From the NCBI GenBank assembly GCA_001632425.1, contig KV425573.1, positions 136,460 to 200,459 on the forward strand: a stretch of DNA of 64,000 nt. Direction: 5' to 3'. Below the pieces are notes generated by a model. The model had not been told where the DNA came from. It made no database searches and saw only the letters and a program-made list of their open reading frames with translations. The translations under genes and the position numbers were made by a program. Of this stretch, positions 34,795 to 47,200 are shown one piece after another (the stretch's first letter is position 1; each line of letters opens with the position of its first letter). Source of the DNA: Neolentinus lepideus HHB14362 ss-1 (taxonomy: Eukaryota > Basidiomycota > Agaricomycetes > Gloeophyllales > Gloeophyllaceae).

Positions 34795-35641
34795 TCATGG
34801 TGGGGTATTCAAGGGAGCGGCATCTGCTTCCCATAATCTCTCTACAGGCCCATCTACCCCCTTCATGAACAGCTTTACGTGCCTCCAAATATCCTCCGCG
34901 ACAGTGTCCATACTCTTGCCCGCGTCTATAGTGACCCACCTTTGCTGGCCCCTCCCATCTGTCTCCTTCCCAAGTCTCTGGAACATCGCCCGCACTTTCT
35001 TCTGCATTTCCTCCTTCTCGTACCGTTCCTGGCCATACCCGCCGCGCTCTCTAGCTTCCTCAGGGGGGATGTCTAGAAATAAGGTGACATCGGGAGCAGG
35101 GAGGGAGATATCTGGGGAGCGACACCACTCGTAGGGCAGCCCTTTGGCGGCGGAGAATGCGATGCCCGAGAAGGCATAGCGATCACAAAGGATAGTCGTC
35201 CCTGACCGCAGCGACTCCTCGATCGAGGACCTATCATATAATCAGACTAATATCAGACTAATTCAGGCCCAAGACAACTCGTGGCAGGACAGGAGTCGGG
35301 CAAGAGAAATAATAAACAAGATGAATGAGGAGCGACGTACGCCAGCTCCCATCGGTTGGCAGAGAAGAGGAGGTGGATCGCGCGGTCGTCCAGGTCGGAT
35401 TCGGAACGCAAGTAGGAGTCAATCGTCTTTCCGATGGCGGTTGTTCGGTCTATCGCAAGATCATTCCTGCGCTGACTCTCCATAGAGCATGTCGTGCCGA
35501 CTAACCAGGAAACTTGAGGAGTTTGACTGGTATATTCGCGTTCTGCAGGCGGACCAGTAGTTTCGCAGCCTGCGAGCTCTTCCCGGACCTGTCTAGTCCT
35601 TCGATGACTATGAAAGCGCCTCTCTTGATGCTTCCGCTCAT
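34795..35641 (-). CDS. CDC8: Thymidylate kinase
   Basis: Phosphorylates dTMP to dTDP in dTTP synthesis. Three exons on the minus strand (35641-35506, 35449-35341, 35230-34795) give about 226 residues. P-loop IEGLDRSGKSSQ lies at residues 13-24. The family DR-containing block is seen as LLFSANRWELASSIEESLRSG and ILCDRYAFSGIAFSAAKGLP. The lid and core follow as APDVTLFLDIPPEEARERGGYG and the region ending VTIDAGKSMDTVAEDIW. The start MSGSIKRGAF was chosen because the upstream in-frame ATG would add 32 residues that match nothing in the family. Convergent with UBC6, 291 bp apart. Confidence 0.92.
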
Positions 35642-36279
35642 TTCGAATATACAAGAGCGTGAAACCAATATTGCTGTATAGACCGCAGCCAAGCTAGAAG
35701 TTGGTGCACGAGAAGTTAGACAGTTATTCAATGTCACGCTGTGCTGTACTTACTTTGTCACGCGAACTCTTTTGCAGTAACCATCTGTAGCCAGCAGCTG
35801 CTGGCCGGAATTCTTTGCTTGTTGCCCGTATGTCCAAGAACTAAGGGTCATGCATCCTCTGGATATTGTTGCTGGTGAAATCCTTTCGACTCGGTACTCT
35901 GAGAAACGCACGTTGCAAGGTGGCGAACGTCTCGGCCGAGGCATCGTAGGCCATCGTGTGGTCGACTTGGAATAGTTGATTTAGCATCACATGCGTCGTT
36001 CCCTTGCGTCGCTGGTCGCTGTGATCTGGTATGGCCTTTTCTTAGTGATTTTGATAGTCCTGGTAGCTATCGTGGCCATTCCCATCGGACGTTGAGGCCG
36101 TAACAAACCACTGCAGCAACCATTGGTCTGGCATGACATATAACATTCAATTTTTCGGGTGTGACACCAACGAGCATGCCAAGCCCTCATATGTGCCCGC
36201 ATCAGCGTAGTTCTCGTGGCCTAACTGTCTGATCGTAGTCAGTGTTTGCATCATTCCTCCAGGGATCCGTGCTCATATA
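35642..36279. other. Upstream region of thymidylate kinase, no gene seen
   Basis: 640 bp up to the MITE boundary. It should contain the thymidylate kinase promoter; short frames only. Confidence 0.45.
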
Positions 36280-36952
36280 CTATCATTAGACGGGAGTTGC
36301 AAATTTTGCAACTCCCAAGCAACCCCTACTATGCCATCCACACTGAATGAAAAAAATTGGGACCACCACAGATGCATAGATATAGACTAGGATATACTGT
36401 TCATGGAGTAAAATCAAAGAAAAATATGTGTGGTAAGGATTGCTGGTCAAGATATCTATGCCTCAATACTGATTGCAGCATGTAAACAAGAGATCTCTCA
36501 GGTAAAATGAGCATTTACCTCAAAATCAAGTCTGGGATAGTTTTAACTACTGTTATTCTTTCTAAATAACCTACCCGATAAGCATAAAAGTGCTTGAGGA
36601 CCTTTAAGGATGTCGAGTTGCAGCTCCTGAAGCGCAGGGCGTGACATTGCCTGACGCGAGATTCAAACTCCGCTTTTCGACAGTCAAGCGGAGTACGTCA
36701 AGTTGAGCCTTTGCCGGATCGGAGTCTGAATGTGCCGTGTGACTGATGTGTGACAAAACTTTTGCAACTCCCGAGCACAACCTGGCATCTCTCCTGCACT
36801 CGTAGCGTTAGATATTAAATCACAAAAAAATGATAATTATGTTTGCAGGATGACATTTCATGATCCCATGGAGACCGATCATGAAAATGTTGAGCATAGC
36901 CGACGCTGTATGGCGATTTGCAGGACTTTTTGCAACTCCCGTGTAATGATAG
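36280..36952. mobile_element. MITE-like element with terminal inverted repeats and TA target duplication
   Basis: The left end reads CTATCATTAGACGGGAGTTG (36280 on) and the right end, reversed, reads CTATCATTACACGGGAGTTG; only one mismatch is seen in the first 24 bp. Both ends are flanked by TA (36278-36279 and 36953-36954), the target duplication of Tc1/mariner-type elements. Length is 673 bp, AT-rich, with no coding frame, so it is non-autonomous. The GGGAGTTGCAAA core occurs again inside: as a palindrome right at the left end (36292-36316) and in the reverse sense at about 36756. Confidence 0.85.
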
Positions 36953-37009
36953 TAACACACAAAATTTATTTCACGTTCCCTCTCCTCGATTCATCTCACT
37001 ACAACCATC

Positions 37010-39128
37010 ATGCAACATCGTTCTCTCCTTTTCCTGGGTATTTGTGGTCTGGCGTGGGCCCAGGACTTGAGCGTCCCTTCATCCTGGAGAGTGAGTATAA
37101 GTTTCATCTTGAGAAGCGGTATCCTCATCTAACAATATCTAGGAGCCTACGAATAGTCGTTCCTACTCAGATCGGGTGTCCATTGCCCAAAATGCTATCG
37201 ACGTCATGACAGGGCAGCTCAACTCGGCCAATGCCCAGTTCAACGGTCAGCCAGCTTCATGGCAATGTCAATATTAAACTCATCAGTGATATTTATGCAT
37301 ATTCGGCATCGTATATGGACAGGTCTAGGCTGGTGGCAGTCCGGCAATGTATGGTCCGTGATGGCGAACCAAGACAACATCACGGGGACCACCACCAATC
37401 AGGCGGCCGTTGTGAACGGTTTGAATACCGGCTGGAGTCTGTTTGCCAATTATGATCAATACCAGTACGCCGTGACACACTCATTTATCAAGGAACCGTA
37501 GCTTATTGACCCGGGTTAGGGTGTGTGCTTGCTGGTCATGGGAATGCGAACGTGTAATAATTTCAGTGAAACTCTTCTTCGAAGTACAACGACGATGCTT
37601 TGTACGTTGTCTCTACGAATAGATGTGAACTGGCTGACAACCTACCCTTTGTGTCATCCAGGTGGTGGGCGACGGCCGCATACTACGCTTACAGAGCGTA
37701 TGGGGATACCAATCTGCTGCAGCATGCCATCGATACGTGGAGCCACGTCTCGGCATAGTAAGCTTCCCTCTGCATCCGTCTCTTCGTTCCAATCTCAGAT
37801 GAGAAATTCGATGTCCTGGATGTCTTGAAAATAGCCAAGTCACCGCGGCCCAAGCTTCGAGTGGCAGTACATCTGTGAAGAGCTTCTCACTCGAATCGAC
37901 GTGCAACGGAGGTCCGTAAATTAATATCGGGCACCCGAACGGCCTGGGTGGGGCAAGAATACTGACCGTTCTCATCCACATAGCTACGATGGCAGGTGGT
38001 GTATTCTGGGTGAGTAGCCAGAATAGACTATGCGAAGTAATGGCTTGTTGAGATGTCTATTCATCCACAGCGTCCTACAAGCGACGACCAGGGCATCAAC
38101 TCTATCACTACAGGGTAAGAAAGCGATCTGTGGCTTTCATAAAATAATCGTATGCCATATGACTGACGTCGGAGTAATATCCTCTAGATTGTTCATGACG
38201 TATGTATCTTCGCGTATAGTGACTTCAGACTGGGCCTGAAGATCGCCCCATATATAGCCTGGGATCCTATCTCGCGGAAGCCACAGGAGATGGGCAGTAT
38301 TCTAGCGCAGCCACGGCTGCAGCTTCCTGGATAAACTCACACAACCTCAATTCTGGCGACATTGTTCTCGACACGGTCAACGCTAACGATTGCTCGTAAG
38401 ATACACCGACATTGCTGCGTTCCTTTGTGAACTTGCTCACGCTTGGGCGATGGCAGGACATCTCCGAGTTCGTGGCTCTTCACCTACAATACCGGCAAAT
38501 TTATCGAGGGTCTCAGTGTCCTCGCCGACGTCACCGGTGATTCAACATGGACAACTCTGTGAGTCTGTGAGATCCCTGTGTCTCCATGTGAATCGGACTC
38601 ATTGCTGAGCAATCTTCTTTTCGGTTTTCACAGCCTTGTCAATGTGCTCGCAGCTGCGACGCACACGAGCGCCTGGCAGGGAGATGACGGTGTCATTACT
38701 GAAGGGGTGAGCACGACTACTGACAATGATAGCGTCGGGTTCAAGGGTGAGTACTTCAGTACCTCTTTCGAAGTTTGAACAACGATCGCTGATCATCTCA
38801 TCTACGCATTTGCGCACTCCTTTCTCGGAATCGGGCCGTAGCTGTTCTCATACGTGGGCTGCACGAAGCGTTCAGTAGAAGCGCATCAAACACGGATCTC
38901 CGTAGCTTGGTCGAGAGCTATATCGATGTCCAAGTACGTATTTCGGGTCACTCGCCACCTTATTTTTGTTGATTTTGTGGACAATTATAGTACAACGCGC
39001 TTCTCGAGTTGGCGGCGAATGGTAGTACGTACTCGTCCAGCTGGACAGGACCCCCTCAAGCGTTCACCTCGTGGGGCCAGCTCGCGGCGTTGGACGTGTT
39101 AACCTCCGCCATCGATGTGAACAATTGA
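37010..39128 (+). CDS. Secreted glycoside hydrolase family 76 (alpha-1,6-mannanase type)
   Basis: Fourteen exons (37010-37090, 37143-37245, 37323-37471, 37585-37601, 37662-37757, 37835-37911, 37984-38009, 38071-38114, 38188-38199, 38258-38395, 38457-38558, 38634-38746, 38842-38933, 38991-39128) give about 395 residues. A signal peptide is clear: a hydrophobic SLLFLGICGLAWAQ start. The GH76 signature YNDDALWWATAAYYAYRAYG carries the adjacent catalytic aspartates (about 114-115). Further family blocks are CNGATMAGGVFW, TTGLFMTLGSYLAEATGD and WLFTYNTGKFIEGLSVLADVTG. It would cut alpha-1,6-mannan, of its own wall or of other fungi. The splice between exons 3 and 4 is uncertain. The start codon lies 58 bp from the MITE. 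Confidence 0.87.
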
Positions 39129-40249
39129 GGTCACAGCGGCGATCATGACACTCACGCTGCAGCGTGTTGGGCTCCAGCGAGGATTGTGATTGTGTATTTT
39201 TGCCTCTCCACCTATGATTAACTGATGTGTCCTTGATCTGCGTGGATTGTCTTCTCGCGCTGCATTGCCCGGGTGTAAATTTCAGTGACGATATGTGACG
39301 ATATCGGATTGCGCCTGACTGTGGAGAAAAATAGCAGGCGCCGGCGTGGGATGAGGTTATTGGGCCCGATCGTGTTCCAGGGTCGGTCAAGCCTGGATCG
39401 GATGATCTTGCGAGAACAATACGGAAAGTATGCTCCGAGCGATGGTGTGGGATGGCTGGGGATTTGGAGATATTTTATTTGATTATCTGATAGCGCTACC
39501 GTCGCCAGTGCGCTCCTCGGGACGGAGAAGGCGGCGCAATGACACCTTGAAACGGCCGCCACGTCGAGGGCATGGGAGTGGTGGGGACGGATATGGGAAA
39601 CCGTGGCTGCTGCTTGGTTTTGATCCTGGCTGGCCGCGGCAACGCTAGCTCAGGCCTCAAGTTCGCCGCAAAGAGGTCGCCCCGTTCATTACTCGGATTC
39701 AGTACATTCGGAGCATACGCTACCCATCCTCCTGTCCAGCGTTGATGCCGATTTTGTGTTGACAGACTCTCACGGAATCAGGGCCCTGGCTGCGACGGAG
39801 GGTCAGACGCTGGTGCGAATATGGTTAGCGCGGCTGTTCTCCGTTAAACGTTGGTGCGAACCCGGCGAGACATCAGTTGCTGCGATGATGTCTTGAGTAG
39901 TCTCTCGTGGCCCGGTGACCATGCTGGTTTGGTTACGCACCATTAAGCGCAAGCTACGTGCTTCGGCGGCTTCTCAAGCTCAAGCTTTGCAGATGGACCA
40001 ATGCGCACGATGTTATTACAATGCGGTATGTACAGATGTATGAACAGAGGCGTGGAGCCACGCCAAGGTAGTAGGGGAAATGTTAGAATAATTAATACAT
40101 AATATGAGAGTAATAGAAGATGCTATGTACGATACCAACGTGCAATGCGAAGTAGGTGGTGTAGAATATCAGATAGGATAAAGTTAATGCAATTGGATGG
40201 GGGCTCGTGCAGATCGTGTGTGCTGAAGTTCCTTGCGAGGAAAAGCGGA
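39129..40249. other. Convergent intergenic region, no gene seen
   Basis: 1.1 kb between the GH76 stop and the stop of the zinc-finger gene. No motif-bearing frame found. Confidence 0.45.
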
Positions 40250-40992
40250 TCACTCGAAATCGTATTCTACCGCTATGCGGCAGGCTTCGTCAGCTTGGGG
40301 ACCGCGGCCATGTCGGCGCAGGCTCTGTGGGGTATCAAAGGGCGCGTCGCATGCGGGACAGGAGTGCAGGCTAAACGTCGATAGGCGACCCTTCTGCTGG
40401 ACGTACACCCGCTGAGGTTCCGAGCAAGACGTCTGCAGCAGCAGGGATGAGCAAACGTATCGGGAAGATGCGCGGACCGTTTTGGAACCGACCTTTACTT
40501 CTTCGCCGCTCGCGTCCGGATCCTCTCTCCATGAAACTGGCTGTGAGGGTGCCAAAGGTGCAATGCCTGGGAGGCGCGGCTCAGCTTTCGTCTGGAGGTA
40601 ATGGAGATTGACGTACCGGAAACTGCTTCTTTCGTAAACGTTTCTCTCCAGGCATGTATCCGAGTCATCCGTATCGAGAATGTGTCGTCTGCGTACCCGC
40701 CCGCCGCCGACTCGTTTGTCTCTGGACTGTCCTCTCCCATGGGGCAGTCGGAGGAGCAGTACGATGTGCACGCCGACTCTTCATCCTCGTCGTCGTCGGA
40801 TTCGTCGTAATATGATGAAGAAGACTCGGATGGAGATGATGATGAACTGGACTGTGGTGACGGGGGCGGAACTTCTTCGAGCTGGACAATCTCGACGGTG
40901 TACTGGCGGCGCAGAAAGACATGGCCGTCGTGGGCCGAGTGTTTGTTGTCGTCGCGGATGGCGATGGGGTCGAGGTAGGGCGAGGACAACAT
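40250..40992 (-). CDS. Small C2HC zinc-finger protein, uncharacterised
   Basis: Two exons on the minus strand, 40992-40617 and 40566-40250, joined over a 50-nt intron, give about 230 residues. The N-terminus has QYTVEIVQLEEV, then an acidic Ser/Glu/Asp-rich stretch and SIRMTRIHAWRETF. The C-terminus holds a finger HSCPACDAPFDTPQSLRRHG followed by EACRIAVEYDFE, so the ligands would be Cys, Cys, His and a late Cys. I recall this layout from uncharacterised basidiomycete proteins; DNA binding has not been shown. It and MKT1 are both on the minus strand, with 430 bp between the MKT1 stop and this start. Confidence 0.72.
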
Positions 40993-41422
40993 GACTGTTG
41001 GAGGGGTGCCACGGTTGGAGGATGCATTCTTATAGGAGGAGTATGTTCAAGTGGCACAGATCCGCAGCCAGGAAATCTGAAGCTAGCGAGATCAAATCTC
41101 TCATCGCATCGGAGATTTGGCGGTCGCTTTGCAGCGTCCCCAAAATGGGAAATCGTGCATCCTCGCGTTCCCAGCCGTTCTCATCGTATCCCGCTCGTGT
41201 TCTCATCGTTTTCTCCCGTCAATACACGTTCTCCCTGCCTAAAATACCCACACGTAGGAACTAAGACCTATACCAAGCCACACCGCCGCCCAACCTTCCT
41301 CTGCCGCTGCCACACTACACGCTGGGAATACAAGAGTGACACGAGCGAATCTGACAACCCTTGGAATTTTCAGAACCATGCTAACACCGGTGCCTTCGGT
41401 TCAGTCCTAAATGGAGCCCCTT
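40993..41422. other. Intergenic, no gene seen
   Basis: 430 bp between the MKT1 stop and the zinc-finger start, both minus-strand genes. It must hold the zinc-finger promoter. Confidence 0.5.
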
Positions 41423-44252
41423 CTACGGCCTCATAGGTGCCAGCCACGCTTCCGCCGCCTCAAACTGGTCGATCAGGTCACGGATAACTGCTCCCTCAGA
41501 ATGAAGCTGCCTCATGGCCGTCAGCGTCTAACAAAGGGAAAAAAGGCGTATTATTAGGCCCCAACTCAGTTGCATTAAGGTGACAGGATGCCTCCACTTA
41601 CCACATCCCAAAACCGGAAGCCCCGCTCGACCTCGCCCTTCGGGTCCTTGACGCCGGGGAAGGTTTCCTCACAGATTTCCAGAGCCATTATCTTGGCCTC
41701 TCTCACACCTTCCGCATTGGGATCCCGCACCCGTGTGCGGTTGTTTATGTGCGTGAGCGCATCCAAGTACACTTTGGCGAGGATACCGAACCCGGTGTTC
41801 ACCTCCGACTGGAAAGGAAGCGATAACGTGATGTCCAGAAGGTCATCTCTGGCACGCCGGGCATCATGGCGGAGAAGCATATTGAGCGATGTAACTTCAA
41901 GTAAGGTCCGGAGTGCTCGTGTGAGGGAACGAACAAACGAGTTGAAGACTAACAGTTCTCGTGACAGCGGAGCCGACCATGGCTGGGACTGCCCCCAAAC
42001 AGATGGTCAGCACGAATATCACGCCCCTGATACATCGCACAGCTTGGACACCGGCATGAATAGAGCTATCTCACCTTAAAGTTCAATGGAACGATGCTGA
42101 GCACCCGCATAACCAAGAGCATGCAAGATTTCTCATCGTCTGTGGGCCAAGGATAGCGCGAACCACGCGACGGTGAGCGACATCATCGCCGTTGGAAACG
42201 TGTGAAAAAATAACACCCACCGGTGCCGAAACTAGGACCCCCGCTAAATGCCCGGCCAGACCAGAGGTTGCCATGCATAACGCCTGCCCGAACCAATTCC
42301 AGGAACAGGTAGAGAGGATCCTGGAATTTGTCGTTCACACGCGCTGGTCTGAGAGCTGTGTACATAGCGCGAGCCAAAGGCGAGTGCGCATGGGTATTCA
42401 GCAGGAATCTGTTCAATTCCGGCAGAACAATTGATTATCACGATCATGAAATCAAGCCACCGATAATGCACTAGAGTGAGAAACACGACGCACCCTCGCA
42501 ACTCAAGGAAACGCCAAATAACATTCGCCACTATCTCATCTTTCTTGTCTAGCGGGCTAGAATTGGTGCCGCTCTTTACTCGAGTCCGGGTAGCGAGTTT
42601 CTCAGAGGCTGTCGCGCCCAAACATAGAGCAAAGTCAATCGTGGAAGACTTGTACGATATATCAGTGCCAAGAACAGCTCTCGTGTCAGAGGACTAGACT
42701 CACATTCTGCCTCCGTAGCTCCTCTTCGACAATCAGGTAAGGGACGTTCCATCCCGCGACCCTCTCCGCCAACTGCGCAGTCTGTTGCGAGTTGTGTTGG
42801 ATGTATTTTTGCTGATTACTGGGAACATTCGGTTCGAACCAGAAATTCGGCGTAACGCGCCGATTGGACCAGAAATTGTGGGCGACGCTGCTTATAAGCG
42901 CCAACGAAGTCGCTCGAGGCCCAGTCTGGCCATCCGTGATAACCTCCTTCACGAAACGCCTGTACTCCGTCGTCTCACCCGTGTCAAGCGGCGGCGTCTC
43001 GATGATCTGGCCCGTGGTGAGCCAGACAAGAGCCTGAGGGCCCATAAGCCCACGAGATAAATAGAAATAGATCTCGTCAGGGAGTCTGTGAGTGAATATC
43101 TCGTGCAGGTCAGATGGGATGTCGGCAGCAGTTGGATGATGCGGGTGATGATTTCCATGATTCTGCGCCGTGGGTGTGCTAATGGCCAAAGGCAGAGGCA
43201 TAACAGTTCCTTCCGATGAGAGGATCAGGGAATACTTGATCATGGATCGAGTGCGAGCAAAGTTGTCTTGATACTGCGATGACTTTACATTAGGTTGTTC
43301 CGCGAATGCAGAGACACAAGCGTGACCTGACTTGTAGTACTTCAGCATGTCGACGGTCGCCTTCAAGGCTTGTTCATGGGTCGTGGGAGGGAAGGGGGCA
43401 GAGTACTCGCAACCAACAAGAAGACCAACATCCAGGAATTGGTCTTCTGTCAGGCCCAGCTCTGTCAAGATGTTCCGTTTCGAGACGTAAGTGAATGACG
43501 GGTTTGATGAGGTGAGGTCGAGGGAAGTGATCAGCTTGTCCACGCTTGGATACAACAATGTATCTGTAGGTCCAAAGATCGCGTGAATGTATGATTTAGT
43601 ATGGCGTTGTAGATAAATAAGCTGTTTGAGTAATCGGATTCAGAAGTGAAATCACGATACACTGTGGATGCGTACCTGGGCCCAAGACACATAAGGTGCA
43701 ACCACAAACTCCACATTCCTGTGCTTGAATATTCTCAGAATCATTCTCCATATGTCCCACTGGTGAAGCGGGCTTCGCGCTTCAAATAGTTTGGTGGCGG
43801 CATCTTCCTGGCCAGCCTCGTACTTTGCCCAAGCCTCCTGCCGCTCCCGACATGCGGCATTCTGCTCTTGGTGCAGCTGGTGGTTCCTTCCGCGCCTGTT
43901 AGGCAGCAGACCAGGGAACACGAAGACAGGTTTGATGCGGTACTTCTCCAGAACACGCAAGTCCGCCTCTACGCGTGTTGTCAGCGCTAGCGGAAGACCT
44001 CCAGTCGCAGCAATAAGGGGCTCCCGCGTCGGCGGGTTTTCCATAAGAGTTTGCAGATAGTTTGACGCATCAATCCCTAGACGTGAATCCGATAAAACAG
44101 AGAGGGGGAGACTGTGGAAGCGATTGCGCTCATTGAGGTAGCCTGCGACGGACGTTCACGGTTCGAGCGGTCAACAACTTTGTGCGTTTACACGAAATGA
44201 GCAACCTCGACTAATCAGGGCCAAACTTACTATCAAAGTGCTTAATCGTCAT
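41423..44252 (-). CDS. MKT1: MKT1-like XPG/PIN-fold post-transcriptional regulator
   Basis: Eight exons on the minus strand (44252-44231, 44142-43676, 43621-42704, 42648-42494, 42408-42221, 42139-42075, 41988-41602, 41527-41423) give about 768 residues. The N-terminal half is an XPG-like nuclease fold: YLNERNRFHSLPLSVL, LGIDASNYLQTL, IKPVFVFPGL, APYVSWAQLIYLQRH, AIFGPTDTLLYPSVDKLIT. The C-terminal half matches the MKT1 N and C domains: FLNTHAHSPLARAMYTALRP, DPLYLFLELVRAGVMHGNLW, DDEKSCMLLVMRVLSIVPL. In yeast Mkt1 works with Pbp1 on mRNA fate; the nuclease centre is thought to be inactive. Each junction restores a family block, so the model is well supported. Confidence 0.87.
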
Positions 44253-47200
44253 CGTAGTTTGCAGTCCGTAAAGCTGAGCTGTCGCCGTCGCCGTATACAG
44301 CCTAAGAGTCGGACAACCAACTTGTATATGACTTACGTAAGCCGATAATGCGGGGTTAATGAATGCGTTTTTGAAGATTACTGCATCGCCTGACCACTAC
44401 TTCACATGGAATCATATACCTTCATGTTACCCCGCTATCTTGCAGATCGTCTCTGCGAGCCTGCCAGTAGCAGCGGGCATAATGCGTGACCTGGTTCTGA
44501 ACGTTGAACGTTGAACGTTGAACTGCCATTGATTCGCCGCTGAACGTTTCCATACAAGAGCTCGATCGGAGGCCACCATAGATGATCGTACCACAAACCA
44601 CGCTGAACATATCCACCAATTCCTATAGGAAACTTTCCTATGGCGCTGAATTCAATGTCAAGAGTATGGAACCCATCCTTCGTTCCGCCTCTTTCTCATG
44701 CTATTCGTGCTATATTACCTAGAGCCATCCTTGGAATGAATGACAGCCGCATTCAAACCAGTTACCACTTTGATTCCGCCTGCCTGCAGTCGACCTTTGT
44801 GACAAAAATAACCTGACAAGCGATGGTGTCTTTCCTTGGCACAGGGGCTGGTCATGCCACCCCCGTTCTTCTCACCGCAAAACGAATTCTTTGTTGGTCT
44901 CTTCTGTGCCTTTTCAGCTAGGTTACCCATCGGACTCTTTTGTAAGGTCCGTACATGATATCGTATCGAGCATCTCATATCCGCGGAGACTGCGAAGGTA
45001 CAAAACGCAAAGTGTGGTAATGAACCATTCACTCCCACAGGAGGGATCGTGTCGTCGGCAACCGTACTGGGAATGAGGCGCGCCGCGCCAATCCCGCCGA
45101 GCTCTCAGAGTATACAGCATTCCATATACGCCCACTCTTCACAACAGACTCAGAGAAAGGATTCGGCTCCACCGAGGAAGAAGAAACCCCGGACAAGAAC
45201 ATTCATCGCTCATTGGACGCTGTGTTGCGCGAGTCATTTGGCTCGACATCACTGCATTCGTACGCCTCACTCCTTCGCATACTAATGTTTCGTTCCTGCT
45301 TTTCTCCAGGTTGTTGCGATAGGTGATTGCTCTCTACCGGTGCTCGCACGATGGTCGCTGTGTTTGGCATCGAGCCTTTCATCCCACCGTCTCATGTGAT
45401 TACTACGATCTTGATATGGTGACGACCGCGTTCACCACTATTTCACCCCCACGAAAATCAGGGGCATACTCATCATAATCCAGGCCCTTGATGCTCAAGA
45501 GTCACAAGTAGAAGAAGCGGCATATTGATAGGTCGAAGCGGCCCTTTGTCCTGCACCACGCCGGCTGCAAAATAACCTTCAAGGTTCGATATCGACTGTG
45601 TGGGAGAATCCGGGTTCACGTACCGAGGAACGGAGAAAGGAAGACGGCGCTCTTGCATATCGTTGCTTTCTATGGGGTATTTCGCTCTCACTGGCTGTGC
45701 AGAGACACCGTAGAAAAAAGTAAAATTCAAGTTCTTGATGCGCACTGAGCGCAAATTAGGTGTATACACCCGTCGCGGTATCGGAATTGAAATCGACGTG
45801 CGTACTGAAGGCGCTTCGGTTCTGGAGAAGCCATGGTCGCAAGGTGTGTGTGGCATGCGAATGGGACCTCCCTTCCAACTGGTCGCCGTGATGGTATGTC
45901 ATTGTGGGCAACCTTCAAGCTCAAGGTCGATCACGAGTTGAACTTTGTCTAGTCGTAGAAGCCATTCTCCACGACCGAGGCCCATGTGCATAGCGAGCTC
46001 ACCATTTGGGTCCCCAAGGCGGGACTGAATTCTACCGTGCATCGACGGAGCACTAAGAGTTCTCTGCATTATGAACTGCACTTCTCGAGACGGAGACGAT
46101 GCCACGATGCCATGCCGACGAATTGGCGGACCCAAATCCTCCAACTGACGATTCTCTGGGCTTGGTGAAATATGCTTTGGCATGTGGACCGACCCTTGCA
46201 ATGGCGTCAGGATCACGGTCGTGACACAAACGATCATTATCGTCGACATGGAGCCTCTCGGCTCCGAGGCTCGCAAGAAAGAAGGCTCGACAATGCATCT
46301 AATCTGATAGGTTGCCAGGACTCGTCCCGCCTTCTAGTGCATAAGCGGGTATGCGGCATGCAGACGCGAAACGAATGAGCGAGCATCCCATGCTAGTGCA
46401 ACGAGTTCTCTATTATCTGACAACTTGGAGTGTGAACAGGCGCTTCGCCTCTTGCGTAATTTAATCTGACGACGCGGAGAAAACATCCGAGGGTATATCC
46501 TCCGGCGTCAACAGATGACAATTTAGCCATCAGTGGCATAGTGGCGTAGACATCGCGGAAGGGGAGAATTCTAAGTTGCGACAGACTTGGTCGGAGTTGG
46601 GATACTCAGCGGCACGCAAAGTCCGCGATAGCTGATGCAGTACGTCCATGCAGAGCCTATGTAGTTCCAACACGCAGGGACGTGGCCTGCGAACTGAACG
46701 AACATCAGCGTTTCGAGAGTCGCCATGTCACCACTATACGTCCGATGCTCGTGCGACAATAGCTCCTGTGAGCAGATCAAGAGAGCTGCAGCCCAGTTGT
46801 CGCCGCATCGAAGGTCCGAAGTATCCTCAGGACTGAGGCATGAATTGCACTCGCCATGCACATTTTGTGGCCACCCACACTGAACATATTGTTATGGATG
46901 AAGACCTCGTGCCACTTCAGTTGGGCTACGTGAGATGAAGCACCGCGGCAGCAGACAACATGAGGTCGTAGACGGTCTGAATTCGTAATATAATATTCAA
47001 TCACGAAGATAATGACGTACAACAGGCTTGTCGTTCCCACTAGTTATTCGTCCACCTTAGCCTCGACTTAGATGTTCGAGCTCGAACTAGACTGATTTGC
47101 AACCGGTTTGGAACAGCGATGTTGAGAACTGATTTCGAGAAGGTAACATGCCAACCCTTACCTGAGCGGTTCCACAAGGATCCCATATTGGCAATTTTAG

